A stretch of DNA of 64,000 nucleotides from PXAH01 sp964605645 (GTDB lineage Bacteria; Omnitrophota; Gorgyraeia; Duberdicusellales; 4484-171), in contig CAZSDJ010000002.1 in NCBI GenBank assembly GCA_964605645.1, positions 1 to 64,000 on the forward strand, given 5' to 3'. Positions 53,526-60,725 of the stretch are shown here, piece after piece (position 1 is the stretch's first letter; every line of letters starts with the position of its first letter). The translations under genes were made by a program, and so were the position numbers. The notes under the pieces are model-generated. The model saw nothing but the letters and a program-made list of their open reading frames with translations. It had not been told where the DNA came from and searched no databases.

Positions 53526-54233
53526 ATGATAATAATTCCTGCTATTGATTTATATCAGAAAAAAGTTGTAAGATTGATTAAGGGAGAGAAGTCCGATTGT
53601 AAGGTTTATAGTGATAACCCGGTTGAGGTGGCAAAAAAATGGCAAAGCCAAGGAGCTAAGTGGCTGCATTTAGTAGATTTATCTGCTGCTTTTTCTGAAG
53701 GTGACAACAAAGATATAATCGAAAGGATTATAAGAGAAGTAAATATCTCAGTGGAGGTAGGCGGCGGTATTCGCAGTCTTGAAGAAATAGAAAAATTAGT
53801 GTCTCTGGGGACAGATAGGATAATATTAGGCACTAAGGCAACAGAATTAGATTTTTTAAAACAAGCTTTAGCTATTGCCGGTGATAAAATAGCAGTGGCA
53901 GTGGATGAAAAAGATGACAAAGTCGCAGTAGACGGTTGGCAGAAAAATAGTGATTTATCAATATCCCAATATCTAAATTATCTAAAAAAGCAGAGAGTTG
54001 AGTGGGTAATTTATACCGATATCTCTCGTGATGGCACCTTGCAAGGCTTAAATTTTTCGAAAATAAAACAATTTTTTAAAGATAATCAATTTAATTTAAT
54101 TTTTTCCGGAGGTATTTCTTGCCTAGAAGATATAAAAAGCTTAAAAACAGCAGCTCCTACCGCAAAAGGAGTAATCGTGGGAAAAGCTCTTTATGAGAAA
54201 AGATTCAGTCTCGCAGCTGCTTTAGCTATTTAG
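53526..54233 (+). CDS. hisA: ProFAR isomerase HisA
   Basis: Beta/alpha-barrel isomerase of histidine synthesis. Motifs are IIIPAIDLYQKKVVRLIKGE, WLHLVDLSAA, VEVGGGIRSLEEIEKL and the second-half YTDISRDGTLQGLN. The length of 235 is normal. It starts 4 bases after hisH. hisF would be expected next but is replaced by a repeat-filled gap and a toxin-antitoxin pair. Confidence 0.94.
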   Translation: MIIIPAIDLYQKKVVRLIKGEKSDCKVYSDNPVEVAKKWQSQGAKWLHLVDLSAAFSEGDNKDIIERIIREVNISVEVGGGIRSLEEIEKLVSLGTDRIILGTKATELDFLKQALAIAGDKIAVAVDEKDDKVAVDGWQKNSDLSISQYLNYLKKQRVEWVIYTDISRDGTLQGLNFSKIKQFFKDNQFNLIFSGGISCLEDIKSLKTAAPTAKGVIVGKALYEKRFSLAAALAI

Positions 54234-54288
54234 GTTTAAGAAGATTGTAATTACAAGTGCGACAATTCTAAAAAGTAGTTTTTTACCT

Positions 54289-54404
54289 GTTATTGCGAGG
54301 AGCGTAAGCGACGAAGCAATCTCTCATAAATAGAGTAAAGATTGTTTCGCCTTTGACAACAGAACCGCTAAAATATACAGTTGTCAAAGACTCCCAATGA
54401 CACT
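54289..54404. repeat. CATTGCGAGGAG-type palindromic element
   Basis: The left arm (TTATTGCGAGGAGCGTAAGC, then GACGAAGCAATC) and right arm (GATTGTTTCGC, later CTCCCAATGACAC) are imperfectly complementary. Nested inside the right arm is a perfect 10-base inverted repeat, CTTTGACAAC (54351-54360) and GTTGTCAAAG (54380-54389). This fills most of the 276-base gap between hisA and the nucleotidyltransferase gene; I see no gene in the rest. A partial relative is at 12151. Confidence 0.7.
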
Positions 54405-54485
54405 GAGACAAGTTGTTGCAATATGAGTTACAATTCACCTTGATAGTGCTCAGTTGCAAAAAAGGTGTTTTTTAGAATCTTTTTA

Positions 54486-54494
54486 TGCTATAAT
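54486..54494 (+). promoter_or_regulatory. Extended -10 promoter for mntA-hepT
   Basis: TGCTATAAT is an extended -10 (TG one base before TATAAT at 54489-54494) 15 bases ahead of the ATG. No good -35 is present, as is usual for extended -10 promoters. A second TATAAT at 54503-54508 almost touches the ATG and is too close to serve this start. Confidence 0.5.
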
Positions 54495-54509
54495 TATTCG
54501 AATATAATT

Positions 54510-54812
54510 ATGTTGACTAGAAAAGAAATATTTTCAATTTTAAAAAATCAATTGCCTTATTTACGCAATTATTTTGGTGTAAGCCGCATTGCAGTTTTTG
54601 GTTCTTTTGCAGAGGGTTCTCCGCGGGAAAATAGTGATGTTGATTTATTGGTTGAATTTGATAAATCACCCGGATTAAAATTTATAGAACTGAGCGAGTA
54701 TCTTGAAAAAAAAATAGGTAAAAAGGTTGATATTTTGACACCGGGCGGCCTTAAAGGGATACGGCTTTCTAGAGTGGCTGAAGATATAAAGAATAGTTTG
54801 CACTATGTCTAA
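54510..54812 (+). CDS. mntA: MntA-like antitoxin nucleotidyltransferase
   Basis: Minimal nucleotidyltransferase of 100 residues. The GSX10DXD motif is exact: G31-S32, then D43 and D45. In studied MntA-HepT pairs this enzyme AMPylates the HEPN toxin to silence it. ATG 54510 gives the family N-terminus; an upstream reading to 54465 would cross the promoter. It overlaps the HEPN gene by 8 bases, the usual two-gene arrangement. Confidence 0.85.
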   Translation: MLTRKEIFSILKNQLPYLRNYFGVSRIAVFGSFAEGSPRENSDVDLLVEFDKSPGLKFIELSEYLEKKIGKKVDILTPGGLKGIRLSRVAEDIKNSLHYV

Positions 54813-55152
54813 AAGAAATGATCTTGATTATATAGCAGACATCTTGGAAGCATTAAAAAGGATATTTTCTTACTGTGATAATTTGAATTATGATCAATTT
54901 TTAGATGATGAAAAGACTCAGGATGCTGTAGTACGCAACCTTGAAATAATTGGCGAAGCATCTAAAAATATTTCTTCTGTTTTTTCTCAAAAATATTCCG
55001 AAGTTACTTGGAGTGATTTAGCTAAAGTTAGAGACAAGCTTATTCATCATTATTTTGGTGTGAATATAGATATTGTTTGGAGTATTATCGAAAGTTCTTT
55101 GCCTAAACTGCAGAATCAATTAAAAGAGATTTATGATCGCGAGATTTGCTAG
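54805..55152 (+). CDS. hepT: HepT-like HEPN toxin (DUF86)
   Basis: HEPN ribonuclease-type protein of 115 residues. The catalytic RX4HXY motif is intact: R76, H81, Y83 in VRDKLIHHYFGV. The NLEIIGEASKNIS segment is typical of DUF86. It is translated with the upstream nucleotidyltransferase as a type VII toxin-antitoxin pair. Because the motif residues are intact, the toxin is probably active, but that is inference. Confidence 0.85.
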   Translation: MSKRNDLDYIADILEALKRIFSYCDNLNYDQFLDDEKTQDAVVRNLEIIGEASKNISSVFSQKYSEVTWSDLAKVRDKLIHHYFGVNIDIVWSIIESSLPKLQNQLKEIYDREIC

Positions 55153-55169
55153 TTTTTTAAGATTAATTG

Positions 55170-55197
55170 TTGACAAGACTCTATAATATGGTATAAA
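55170..55197 (+). promoter_or_regulatory. Sigma-70 promoter for rplM, leaderless
   Basis: TTGACA at 55170-55175, a 16-base spacer and TATAAA at 55192-55197, with only 8 bases before the rplM ATG and no Shine-Dalgarno site. An alternative TATAAT at 55182 lacks a suitable -35. Confidence 0.65.
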
Positions 55198-55205
55198 AAT
55201 TGCCT

Positions 55206-55631
55206 ATGCAAAAGACTAAATTTTATAAAAAAGACGAAAAAGATTGGATTTTGATTAACGGCCGCGGCAGGATTTTGGGCCGTTTAGCTACCCGCATTGC
55301 GCGAATTTTGCAGGGTAAACACAAGGCTACCTATACTCCTAATTCTATTTGTGGAGATAAAGTGGTGGTTATCAATGCAAAAGGGATAAAAGTAACGGGC
55401 AAAAAAGATACAGATAAAAAATATGATAAATATTCCGGCTATCCGGGTGGGCGAAAAGAAATCAGGTTAGAAGAGTTATTGGAAAAAAGCCCTACTAAAG
55501 CTTTATTTTATGCGGTAAGCGGGATGCTTCCGAAAAATAAATTAAGAAAAGATATGCTGAGGTCATTAAAGATTTATGCCGGCAAAGATCATAAACAAGC
55601 TGCACAGCAGCCAAAAGAGGTAGATGTTTAA
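55206..55631 (+). CDS. rplM: 50S ribosomal protein L13
   Basis: Large-subunit protein L13. WILINGRGRILGRLATRIARI and the HKATYTPNSICGDKVVVINA segment are conserved. The length of 141 is normal. ATG 55206 fits the promoter spacing; a TTG two codons upstream would lie against the -10. It overlaps or abuts rpsI, the universal rplM-rpsI pair. Confidence 0.95.
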   Translation: MQKTKFYKKDEKDWILINGRGRILGRLATRIARILQGKHKATYTPNSICGDKVVVINAKGIKVTGKKDTDKKYDKYSGYPGGRKEIRLEELLEKSPTKALFYAVSGMLPKNKLRKDMLRSLKIYAGKDHKQAAQQPKEVDV

Positions 55632-55632
55632 G

Positions 55633-56043
55633 ATGGAAATGAAAACAGAAAATAATAAGATACATAATGCTACCGGCCGCCGCAAGGAATCAGTGGCAAG
55701 GGTTAAATTAGTGCCGGAAGGCTCAGGAGTGCTAAAGGTAAATGGTAAAAAGATAGATGATTATTTTACTACTGTTGACAGTAGAAATCAGGCAAAGAAG
55801 CCTTTGCTCGCAACTGAATTAGATAAAAATGTAGATATTCAGGCGAAGGTAAGCGGTGGAGGCCTAAGCGGTCAAGCGGGGGCAATCTCTTTAGGGATAG
55901 CCCGTTGCTTACTTGTTTGGCGGCCGGAATTAAAGACCATCCTTAAAGAACAGAACTTTCTTACCCGTGATCCCCGTGCAAAAGAGCGGAAAAAATACGG
56001 CCGTAAAGGTGCCCGCAAAAGATTTCAGTGGACAAAGCGCTAA
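55633..56043 (+). CDS. rpsI: 30S ribosomal protein S9
   Basis: Small-subunit protein S9, whose C-terminal tail reaches the P site. ATGRRKESVARVKLVPEGSG opens the fold, GGGLSGQAGAISLGIARCL follows, and the tail ends KKYGRKGARKRFQWTKR. The final -QWTKR differs from the usual -QFSKR. ATG 55633 has better spacing to the GAGGTAG site than ATG 55624. Confidence 0.94.
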   Translation: MEMKTENNKIHNATGRRKESVARVKLVPEGSGVLKVNGKKIDDYFTTVDSRNQAKKPLLATELDKNVDIQAKVSGGGLSGQAGAISLGIARCLLVWRPELKTILKEQNFLTRDPRAKERKKYGRKGARKRFQWTKR

Positions 56044-56091
56044 TTTTTTTCGTCTTGATAATTATTTTTGTAAATTGAGGTATTCCCATTC

Positions 56092-57279
56092 ATGACCAAT
56101 ACAATTGAAGAAATTATTGAAGATATTAAGCAAGGTAAGCCGGTAATTGTGGTCGATGATGAATCTCGCGAAAATGAGGGTGATATTGTCATTGCAGCTC
56201 AATTTGCAACTCCTAAAATTATTAATTTTATGATTAAAGAGGCAAGAGGATTAGTTTGTGTGCCTTTAACCAAAAAAAGGACAGAACAATTACAACTTAA
56301 TCCGATGTCTGATAAAGATTCTGATGATAAATTTAAAACGGCTTGGCGAATTTCAGTTGATGCAAAAAAGGGAGTAACTACCGGAATTTCTGCTTATGAT
56401 CGAGCTCGGACCATTGAAGTATTAATTGATCCAAAAAGCAATGGAGATTCTTTTCTGAAGCCCGGCCATCTTTTTCCCCTTGAAGCTGAAGAAGGAGGAG
56501 TTTTAGTAAGGGCCGGCCACACTGAGGCGGCCGTTGATTTAGCAAAGATATCAGGGCTTAAGCCAGCTGGAGTAATTTGTGAAGTGATCAAAGAAGATGG
56601 CTCAATGGCAAGATTCCCCGATTTAGTTGAATTTACTAAAATTCATAATTTAAAAATTTGTACTATTGCTTCTTTAATCGAATATCGCAGGCGTAAAGAA
56701 AAATTAGTTAGTTTAGTTGAAAAAGTTAAATTGCCCACTGCTTATGGTGATTTTTCTTTATGTTTATATCAATCAATTTTAGATAACAGCCAACATCTGG
56801 CTTTAGTTAATAATTTAAAAAGAGATAAACCTGTTTTGGTTAGAGTTCACTCCGAATGTTTAACGGGTGATGTGCTGGCCTCACTGCGGTGTGATTGCGG
56901 AACTCAATTGCAAAAAGCCTTAAAGATGATTGGAGAATCGGGAGGAGTGCTTTTGTATATGCGTCAAGAAGGTAGGGGGATTGGCCTCGCCAATAAAATT
57001 AAAGCTTATAAATTGCAAGAAGAAGGTAAAGATACAGTGGAGGCAAATACTGATTTAGGTTTTGAGCCTGACCTCCGTGATTATGGGATTGGGGCACAAA
57101 TTTTAGCGGATTTGGGTATTAAAAAAATAAGGCTGCTAACCAATAATCCGCGCAAAATAGTCGGCCTGGAAGGTTATGGCTTAGAGATAACCGAAAGAGT
57201 TTCAGTTAAAATTAAATCAGGTAAAGACAATAGTTGTTACCTCAATACAAAAAAAGATAAATTAGATCATATCTTGTGA
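56092..57279 (+). CDS. ribBA: DHBP synthase/GTP cyclohydrolase II
   Basis: Bifunctional riboflavin-pathway enzyme. Residues 1-200 are DHBP synthase (VVDDESRENEGDIVIAA, GVTTGISAYDRA, AGHTEAAVDLA). Residues 201-395 are GTP cyclohydrolase II with zinc cysteines in SECLTGDVLASLRCDCG and the catalytic MRQEGRGIGLANKIKAYKLQ. The length is normal. No FMN riboswitch is visible in the 48 bases upstream. Confidence 0.95.
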   Translation: MTNTIEEIIEDIKQGKPVIVVDDESRENEGDIVIAAQFATPKIINFMIKEARGLVCVPLTKKRTEQLQLNPMSDKDSDDKFKTAWRISVDAKKGVTTGISAYDRARTIEVLIDPKSNGDSFLKPGHLFPLEAEEGGVLVRAGHTEAAVDLAKISGLKPAGVICEVIKEDGSMARFPDLVEFTKIHNLKICTIASLIEYRRRKEKLVSLVEKVKLPTAYGDFSLCLYQSILDNSQHLALVNNLKRDKPVLVRVHSECLTGDVLASLRCDCGTQLQKALKMIGESGGVLLYMRQEGRGIGLANKIKAYKLQEEGKDTVEANTDLGFEPDLRDYGIGAQILADLGIKKIRLLTNNPRKIVGLEGYGLEITERVSVKIKSGKDNSCYLNTKKDKLDHIL

Positions 57280-57285
57280 TATAAT
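57277..57285 (+). promoter_or_regulatory. Possible extended -10 promoter for ribH
   Basis: TGATATAAT (TG plus TATAAT at 57280-57285) overlaps the end of ribBA. It is 21 bases before the ribH ATG, with a GGGAGGG ribosome site between. No strong -35 is seen. Confidence 0.4.
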
Positions 57286-57306
57286 CGTATTTAATCGGGA
57301 GGGTTT

Positions 57307-57765
57307 ATGAAAGAAATCAAAGGCAAATTTGACGGTAAAGGGAAAAAGATAGCGATAGTAATTTCCCGTTTTAATGAATTAATTAGTAAGCGGTTGCTGG
57401 AAGGCTGTCTGGATACTTTAGGAAAGTGCGGGACTGACGACAAAAGTATCTCTATCTATTGGTCACCGGGTGCTTATGAAATCCCTCAAGTTTTGTCAAA
57501 ATTACAGACAAGCAAGTTTGACGCAGTCGTAACTTTAGGTGCAGTGATTAGAGGCGATACGCCTCATTTTGAATATATATCTTCTGAGGTTGCAAAAGGA
57601 GTGGCGAAAGTAGCTCAAGATAAAAAAATACCAATAGCTTTTGGGATAATTACAGCTGATACCATTGAGCAAGCAACCGAAAGATCAGGGACTAAACAGG
57701 GCAATAAAGGCTCTCAGGCAGCTTTTTCTGCTTTGGAAATGGCTAACTTATACAGTCAATTATAA
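57307..57765 (+). CDS. ribH: 6,7-dimethyl-8-ribityllumazine synthase
   Basis: Penultimate riboflavin enzyme. IVISRFNELISKRLLEG, WSPGAYEIPQVL and VTLGAVIRGDTPHFEYISSE with the catalytic histidine are present, and the family end GNKGSQAAFSALEM follows. The length of 152 is normal. It is followed by nusB, a widespread ribH-nusB order, but with a repeat element between them here. Confidence 0.94.
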   Translation: MKEIKGKFDGKGKKIAIVISRFNELISKRLLEGCLDTLGKCGTDDKSISIYWSPGAYEIPQVLSKLQTSKFDAVVTLGAVIRGDTPHFEYISSEVAKGVAKVAQDKKIPIAFGIITADTIEQATERSGTKQGNKGSQAAFSALEMANLYSQL

Positions 57766-57767
57766 AA

Positions 57768-57872
57768 CAGTCCAAAGTCCATAGTCCCAAGTCAAAAGAA
57801 TAAACTTTATTGCTTATTTTAAAATTTAAAAATAATGACATAGGGCTTCGGACACAGGACATAGGACTATAA
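57768..57872. repeat. AGTCC heptamer hairpin element between ribH and nusB
   Basis: The left arm AGTCCAA AGTCCAT AGTCCCA AGTC (57768-57792) faces a right arm GACATAGGGCTTCGGACACAG, then GACATAGGACT (57838-57868), separated by A+T-rich text. It ends GGACTATAAA, like the copy before mlaD. Confidence 0.7.
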
Positions 57873-57899
57873 AGTCGTTACTTAATTTTCGTTCTAAAC

Positions 57900-58325
57900 A
57901 TGAGATCTCGATCAAAAGCACGTGATATAGCTCTTTGCCTTCTCTATCAGATAGAGATATCTAAGATTAAACCCGAAGACGCCCTCCTTGGCGATTTAGC
58001 CAAAAGTTTTAAAGACCAAATAGTAATTGATTTCATGTCTCAATTAGTTGAAGGGGTAATTTTCAATCAAGAAAAAATTGATTCTATAATTAAAAAGTAT
58101 GCACAAAATTGGAAAATAAAACGAATGGCTGTTGTTGACAGAAATGTGTTAAGGATATCTGTTTATGAACTATTTTTTTTAGAGGATATCCCTCCGAAGG
58201 TTTCGATCAACGAAGCAATTGAATTGGCTAAGCGGTATGGAGATCTTGATTCAGCTCGTTTCGTGAATGGTATTTTAGATAAAATTTATAAAAAAGAAAA
58301 AATGATTCAGGAAAAAAAGAATTAA
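57900..58325 (+). CDS. nusB: Transcription antitermination factor NusB
   Basis: RNA-binding antitermination factor for rRNA operons. RSKARDIALCLLYQIEIS, RMAVVDRNVLRISVYELFF and PPKVSINEAIELAKRYG with RFVNGILDKI match the family. The length of 141 is normal. No clear ribosome site precedes the ATG. It abuts the PHP gene. Confidence 0.92.
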   Translation: MRSRSKARDIALCLLYQIEISKIKPEDALLGDLAKSFKDQIVIDFMSQLVEGVIFNQEKIDSIIKKYAQNWKIKRMAVVDRNVLRISVYELFFLEDIPPKVSINEAIELAKRYGDLDSARFVNGILDKIYKKEKMIQEKKN

Positions 58326-59167
58326 TGCAGAACCAAGAAAAAAAATGTGACCTTCATCTCCATACATCTTATTCAGACGGGGATTTATCACCGCAAGAAT
58401 TAATAGAGGCTGCTTTGGCAGCAAAAGTGGCTTGTATTTCTATTACCGACCACGATAGCATAAAAGCAATTCAAGAAGTTGAAAATAAATCCTACCTAGA
58501 TTATTTAGAGTTAATAAAAGGAATAGAATTAACTACTTCCTACCAAGATCACGAAGTCCACATTTTAGGATATTTAATTGATATAAAAAGTGATTCTTTT
58601 CAACAAAAAATAAGAGAAGCTTATCAAGTTCGACAAGATAGGTTTAAAGTAATGGTTGAAAGATTAATATTGAAAGGATTAAACATTGATCAAGAAAGCT
58701 TATTGAAAACAGTAAAAGATGTTGCTCCAACTCGCCTTCATTTGGCAAAGTATCTTTTGGAAATTAGGCAGGTCAATTCTATCCATGAAGCTTTTCGCAG
58801 GCATCTTAGCCCCGGTAAAGACGGCTATCTATGCAGCAGTAGATTTAGTGCTAAAGAAGCCATTGATTTTATTCATCAGCATCAGGGTTTAGCCTTTTTA
58901 GCTCATCCCCACAAGCTTATTTGCCAAGATTGGTTAGGTGATTTTTTATCACTCGGTATCGATGGATTGGAAGTTTCTTATCCTACTATGGGGAGTAAAG
59001 AAAAATATTCTTATACTGAATATGCCTTAAAAAATAAACTTTTATTTAGCGGTGGGTCTGATTTTCATCAAAAAATCAAGGGGTTTTCCGGTATTGGCTC
59101 TGTAGATGTTCCTTATGATTGGGTTATAAAGATGAAACAAAGAAAAAAAGAATTAATTGGTATATAA
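58325..59167 (+). CDS. PHP-domain phosphoesterase, RnmA/YciV (TrpH) type
   Basis: Metal-dependent PHP phosphoesterase. The opening CDLHLHTSYSDGDLSPQELI and ISITDHDS carry the first metal ligands, IKGIELTTSYQDHEVHILGY a second set, and LAFLAHPHKL and FSGGSDFHQ the last. The length of 280 fits the YciV group, whose members act as 5'-3' exoribonucleases or 3',5'-bisnucleotide phosphatases. Exact substrate cannot be chosen. It overlaps nusB by one base and ends near ribD. Confidence 0.85.
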   Translation: MQNQEKKCDLHLHTSYSDGDLSPQELIEAALAAKVACISITDHDSIKAIQEVENKSYLDYLELIKGIELTTSYQDHEVHILGYLIDIKSDSFQQKIREAYQVRQDRFKVMVERLILKGLNIDQESLLKTVKDVAPTRLHLAKYLLEIRQVNSIHEAFRRHLSPGKDGYLCSSRFSAKEAIDFIHQHQGLAFLAHPHKLICQDWLGDFLSLGIDGLEVSYPTMGSKEKYSYTEYALKNKLLFSGGSDFHQKIKGFSGIGSVDVPYDWVIKMKQRKKELIGI

Positions 59168-59183
59168 AAAAATTTTAATAAAA

Positions 59184-60266
59184 ATGGAAAAAAAAGATAT
59201 TTATTTTATGAGAAAAGCTATAAATTTAGCCAAGCAAGGCGAAGGGGAAACTTCACCTAATCCGTTAGTCGGGGCGGTGGTGGTTAAGAATCAAAAAATA
59301 TTAGCTAAAGGGTTTCACCAAAGATACGGGATGGCTCATGCAGAAATTAATGCATTAGAAAAAGCTGGCAGCTTGGCTTGTGGTGCAACTCTGTATGTAA
59401 ACCTTGAACCCTGTTGCCATTATGGTAAAACTCCGCCTTGCCTGGATAGGATAATTAAAGCCGGGATTAAGAGAGTGGTGATAGCTATCAAAGATCCTAA
59501 CCCGCAGGTGTGCGGTAAATCGATTAGAAAGTTAAGAAGCCACAGTGTAAAAGTGTCTTTAGGGATTTGTAAAGAAGAAGCTTTAGAATTGAATAAAGTA
59601 TTTTTTAAAAATATGAAGCAAAGGCTTCCCTTTGTAGCCGCAAAAGCAGCTCAAAGCTTGGATGGAAAAATTGCAACTAGTGCCGGCCAATCAAAATGGA
59701 TTACCACAAAGCAGGCAAGAAATTTTTCTTATAAGCTTCGTGACAAATATGATGCAATTTTAATTGGAGCAGAAACTTTACGCAAAGATAATCCGAAACT
59801 TAATGGTTTAAAAAAAATTCCCTATAAAGTGATAATTTCTTCTAGTCTGGATTTACCGGAGAATTCTTATCTATTTAAAAATTTTCCCGGCAATACTGTA
59901 ATTTTTACTGATAAAAAATCAGGTAAAAACAACAAATTACCGAAGCAAATTAAAATTATTCCTTTAAAAATGACCAAAAAAGGACTCTCTTTAAAACAAA
60001 TATTAAAAAAATTATACTCATTTGGCATTATGTCGGTGTTTGTTGAAGGTGGTTCTGAAACTTTAGGCAGATTTTTTAAACAAAAATTGATAGATAAGGC
60101 TTATTTTTTTCTGGCCCCAAAAATTTTGGGTGGGAAAAAGGCCTTAACTTCAGTAGGATTTGAAGGTTTTCGAAAAATAAATGAAGCTTTAGAAATTGAT
60201 AACATAACAATAAACAAAATAGGCAAAGACATTTTAATTTCCGGCTACCCTATTAAAAGTAGATAA
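59184..60266 (+). CDS. ribD: Bifunctional riboflavin deaminase/reductase RibD
   Basis: The N-terminal zinc deaminase has HAEINAL and NLEPCCHYGKTPPCLDRII; the C-terminal reductase begins PFVAAKAAQSLDGKIATSAG and contains VFVEGGSETLGRF. ATG 59184 (MEKKDIYFMRKAINLAKQ) is the family start; a TTG at 59157 lies within the PHP gene. The length of 360 is normal. With ribBA and ribH it leaves only the riboflavin synthase (ribE) unaccounted for here. Confidence 0.93.
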   Translation: MEKKDIYFMRKAINLAKQGEGETSPNPLVGAVVVKNQKILAKGFHQRYGMAHAEINALEKAGSLACGATLYVNLEPCCHYGKTPPCLDRIIKAGIKRVVIAIKDPNPQVCGKSIRKLRSHSVKVSLGICKEEALELNKVFFKNMKQRLPFVAAKAAQSLDGKIATSAGQSKWITTKQARNFSYKLRDKYDAILIGAETLRKDNPKLNGLKKIPYKVIISSSLDLPENSYLFKNFPGNTVIFTDKKSGKNNKLPKQIKIIPLKMTKKGLSLKQILKKLYSFGIMSVFVEGGSETLGRFFKQKLIDKAYFFLAPKILGGKKALTSVGFEGFRKINEALEIDNITINKIGKDILISGYPIKSR

Positions 60267-60278
60267 AATATTTAAATA

Positions 60279-60287
60279 TGCTATAAT
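60279..60287 (+). promoter_or_regulatory. Extended -10 promoter for PilZ gene, leaderless
   Basis: TGCTATAAT with TATAAT at 60282-60287 lies 8 bases before the ATG at 60296. There is no Shine-Dalgarno site and no clear -35. The same TGCTATAAT precedes mntA at 54486. Confidence 0.55.
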
Positions 60288-60295
60288 TTATAAAT

Positions 60296-60643
60296 ATGGA
60301 TAATAAAAGAAAATTAATTAGGTTAGAGGCTTCTGATTTTTTGCAAATTAAGCCGATAAATGAAATAGGCAGAATTTATGAAGCAGAAGTTAAGGATTTT
60401 ACCTTTATGGGTATCTGTTTTTTTTCATCAGTAGAGTGGAAAAAAGGGCAAGTTCTGGCAATAAATTATTTTCTTTCTGAAAATAATGAACCGGTTAAGA
60501 TGAAGATGGTCGTGATTTGGTCGGAATTTATTGGTTCAAAGCAAGGTTATTTTTGTGGTGGGCAAATTACAAATATTGAAGAAAAACATCAAGCTCAGTT
60601 TGCTCATTATTATTACAAGAAGCTTAAAGAAAAGTCTTCCTAA
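60296..60643 (+). CDS. PilZ-like domain protein
   Basis: Single-domain protein of 115 residues, possibly a cyclic-di-GMP effector. RKLIRLEASDFLQIKPI matches the first PilZ motif (RxxxR, at R4/R8). The second motif, usually DxSxxG, reads DFTFMGICF, so D and G are kept but S is replaced by T. A GGQITNIEE end fits the fold. Binding ability is uncertain. It stands alone with its own promoter. Confidence 0.6.
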   Translation: MDNKRKLIRLEASDFLQIKPINEIGRIYEAEVKDFTFMGICFFSSVEWKKGQVLAINYFLSENNEPVKMKMVVIWSEFIGSKQGYFCGGQITNIEEKHQAQFAHYYYKKLKEKSS

Positions 60644-60725
60644 TTCGCTATAATTTTCCTATATTTTAAAATTTTCCTTCATTTTGATCAAATTTTTCTA
60701 ATTTGGTTATGTTAAAAAAAAATTT

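Noticed and set aside
56044..56091. Possible FMN riboswitch before ribBA.
   Set aside because: The gap is only 48 bases and has none of the conserved FMN aptamer segments.
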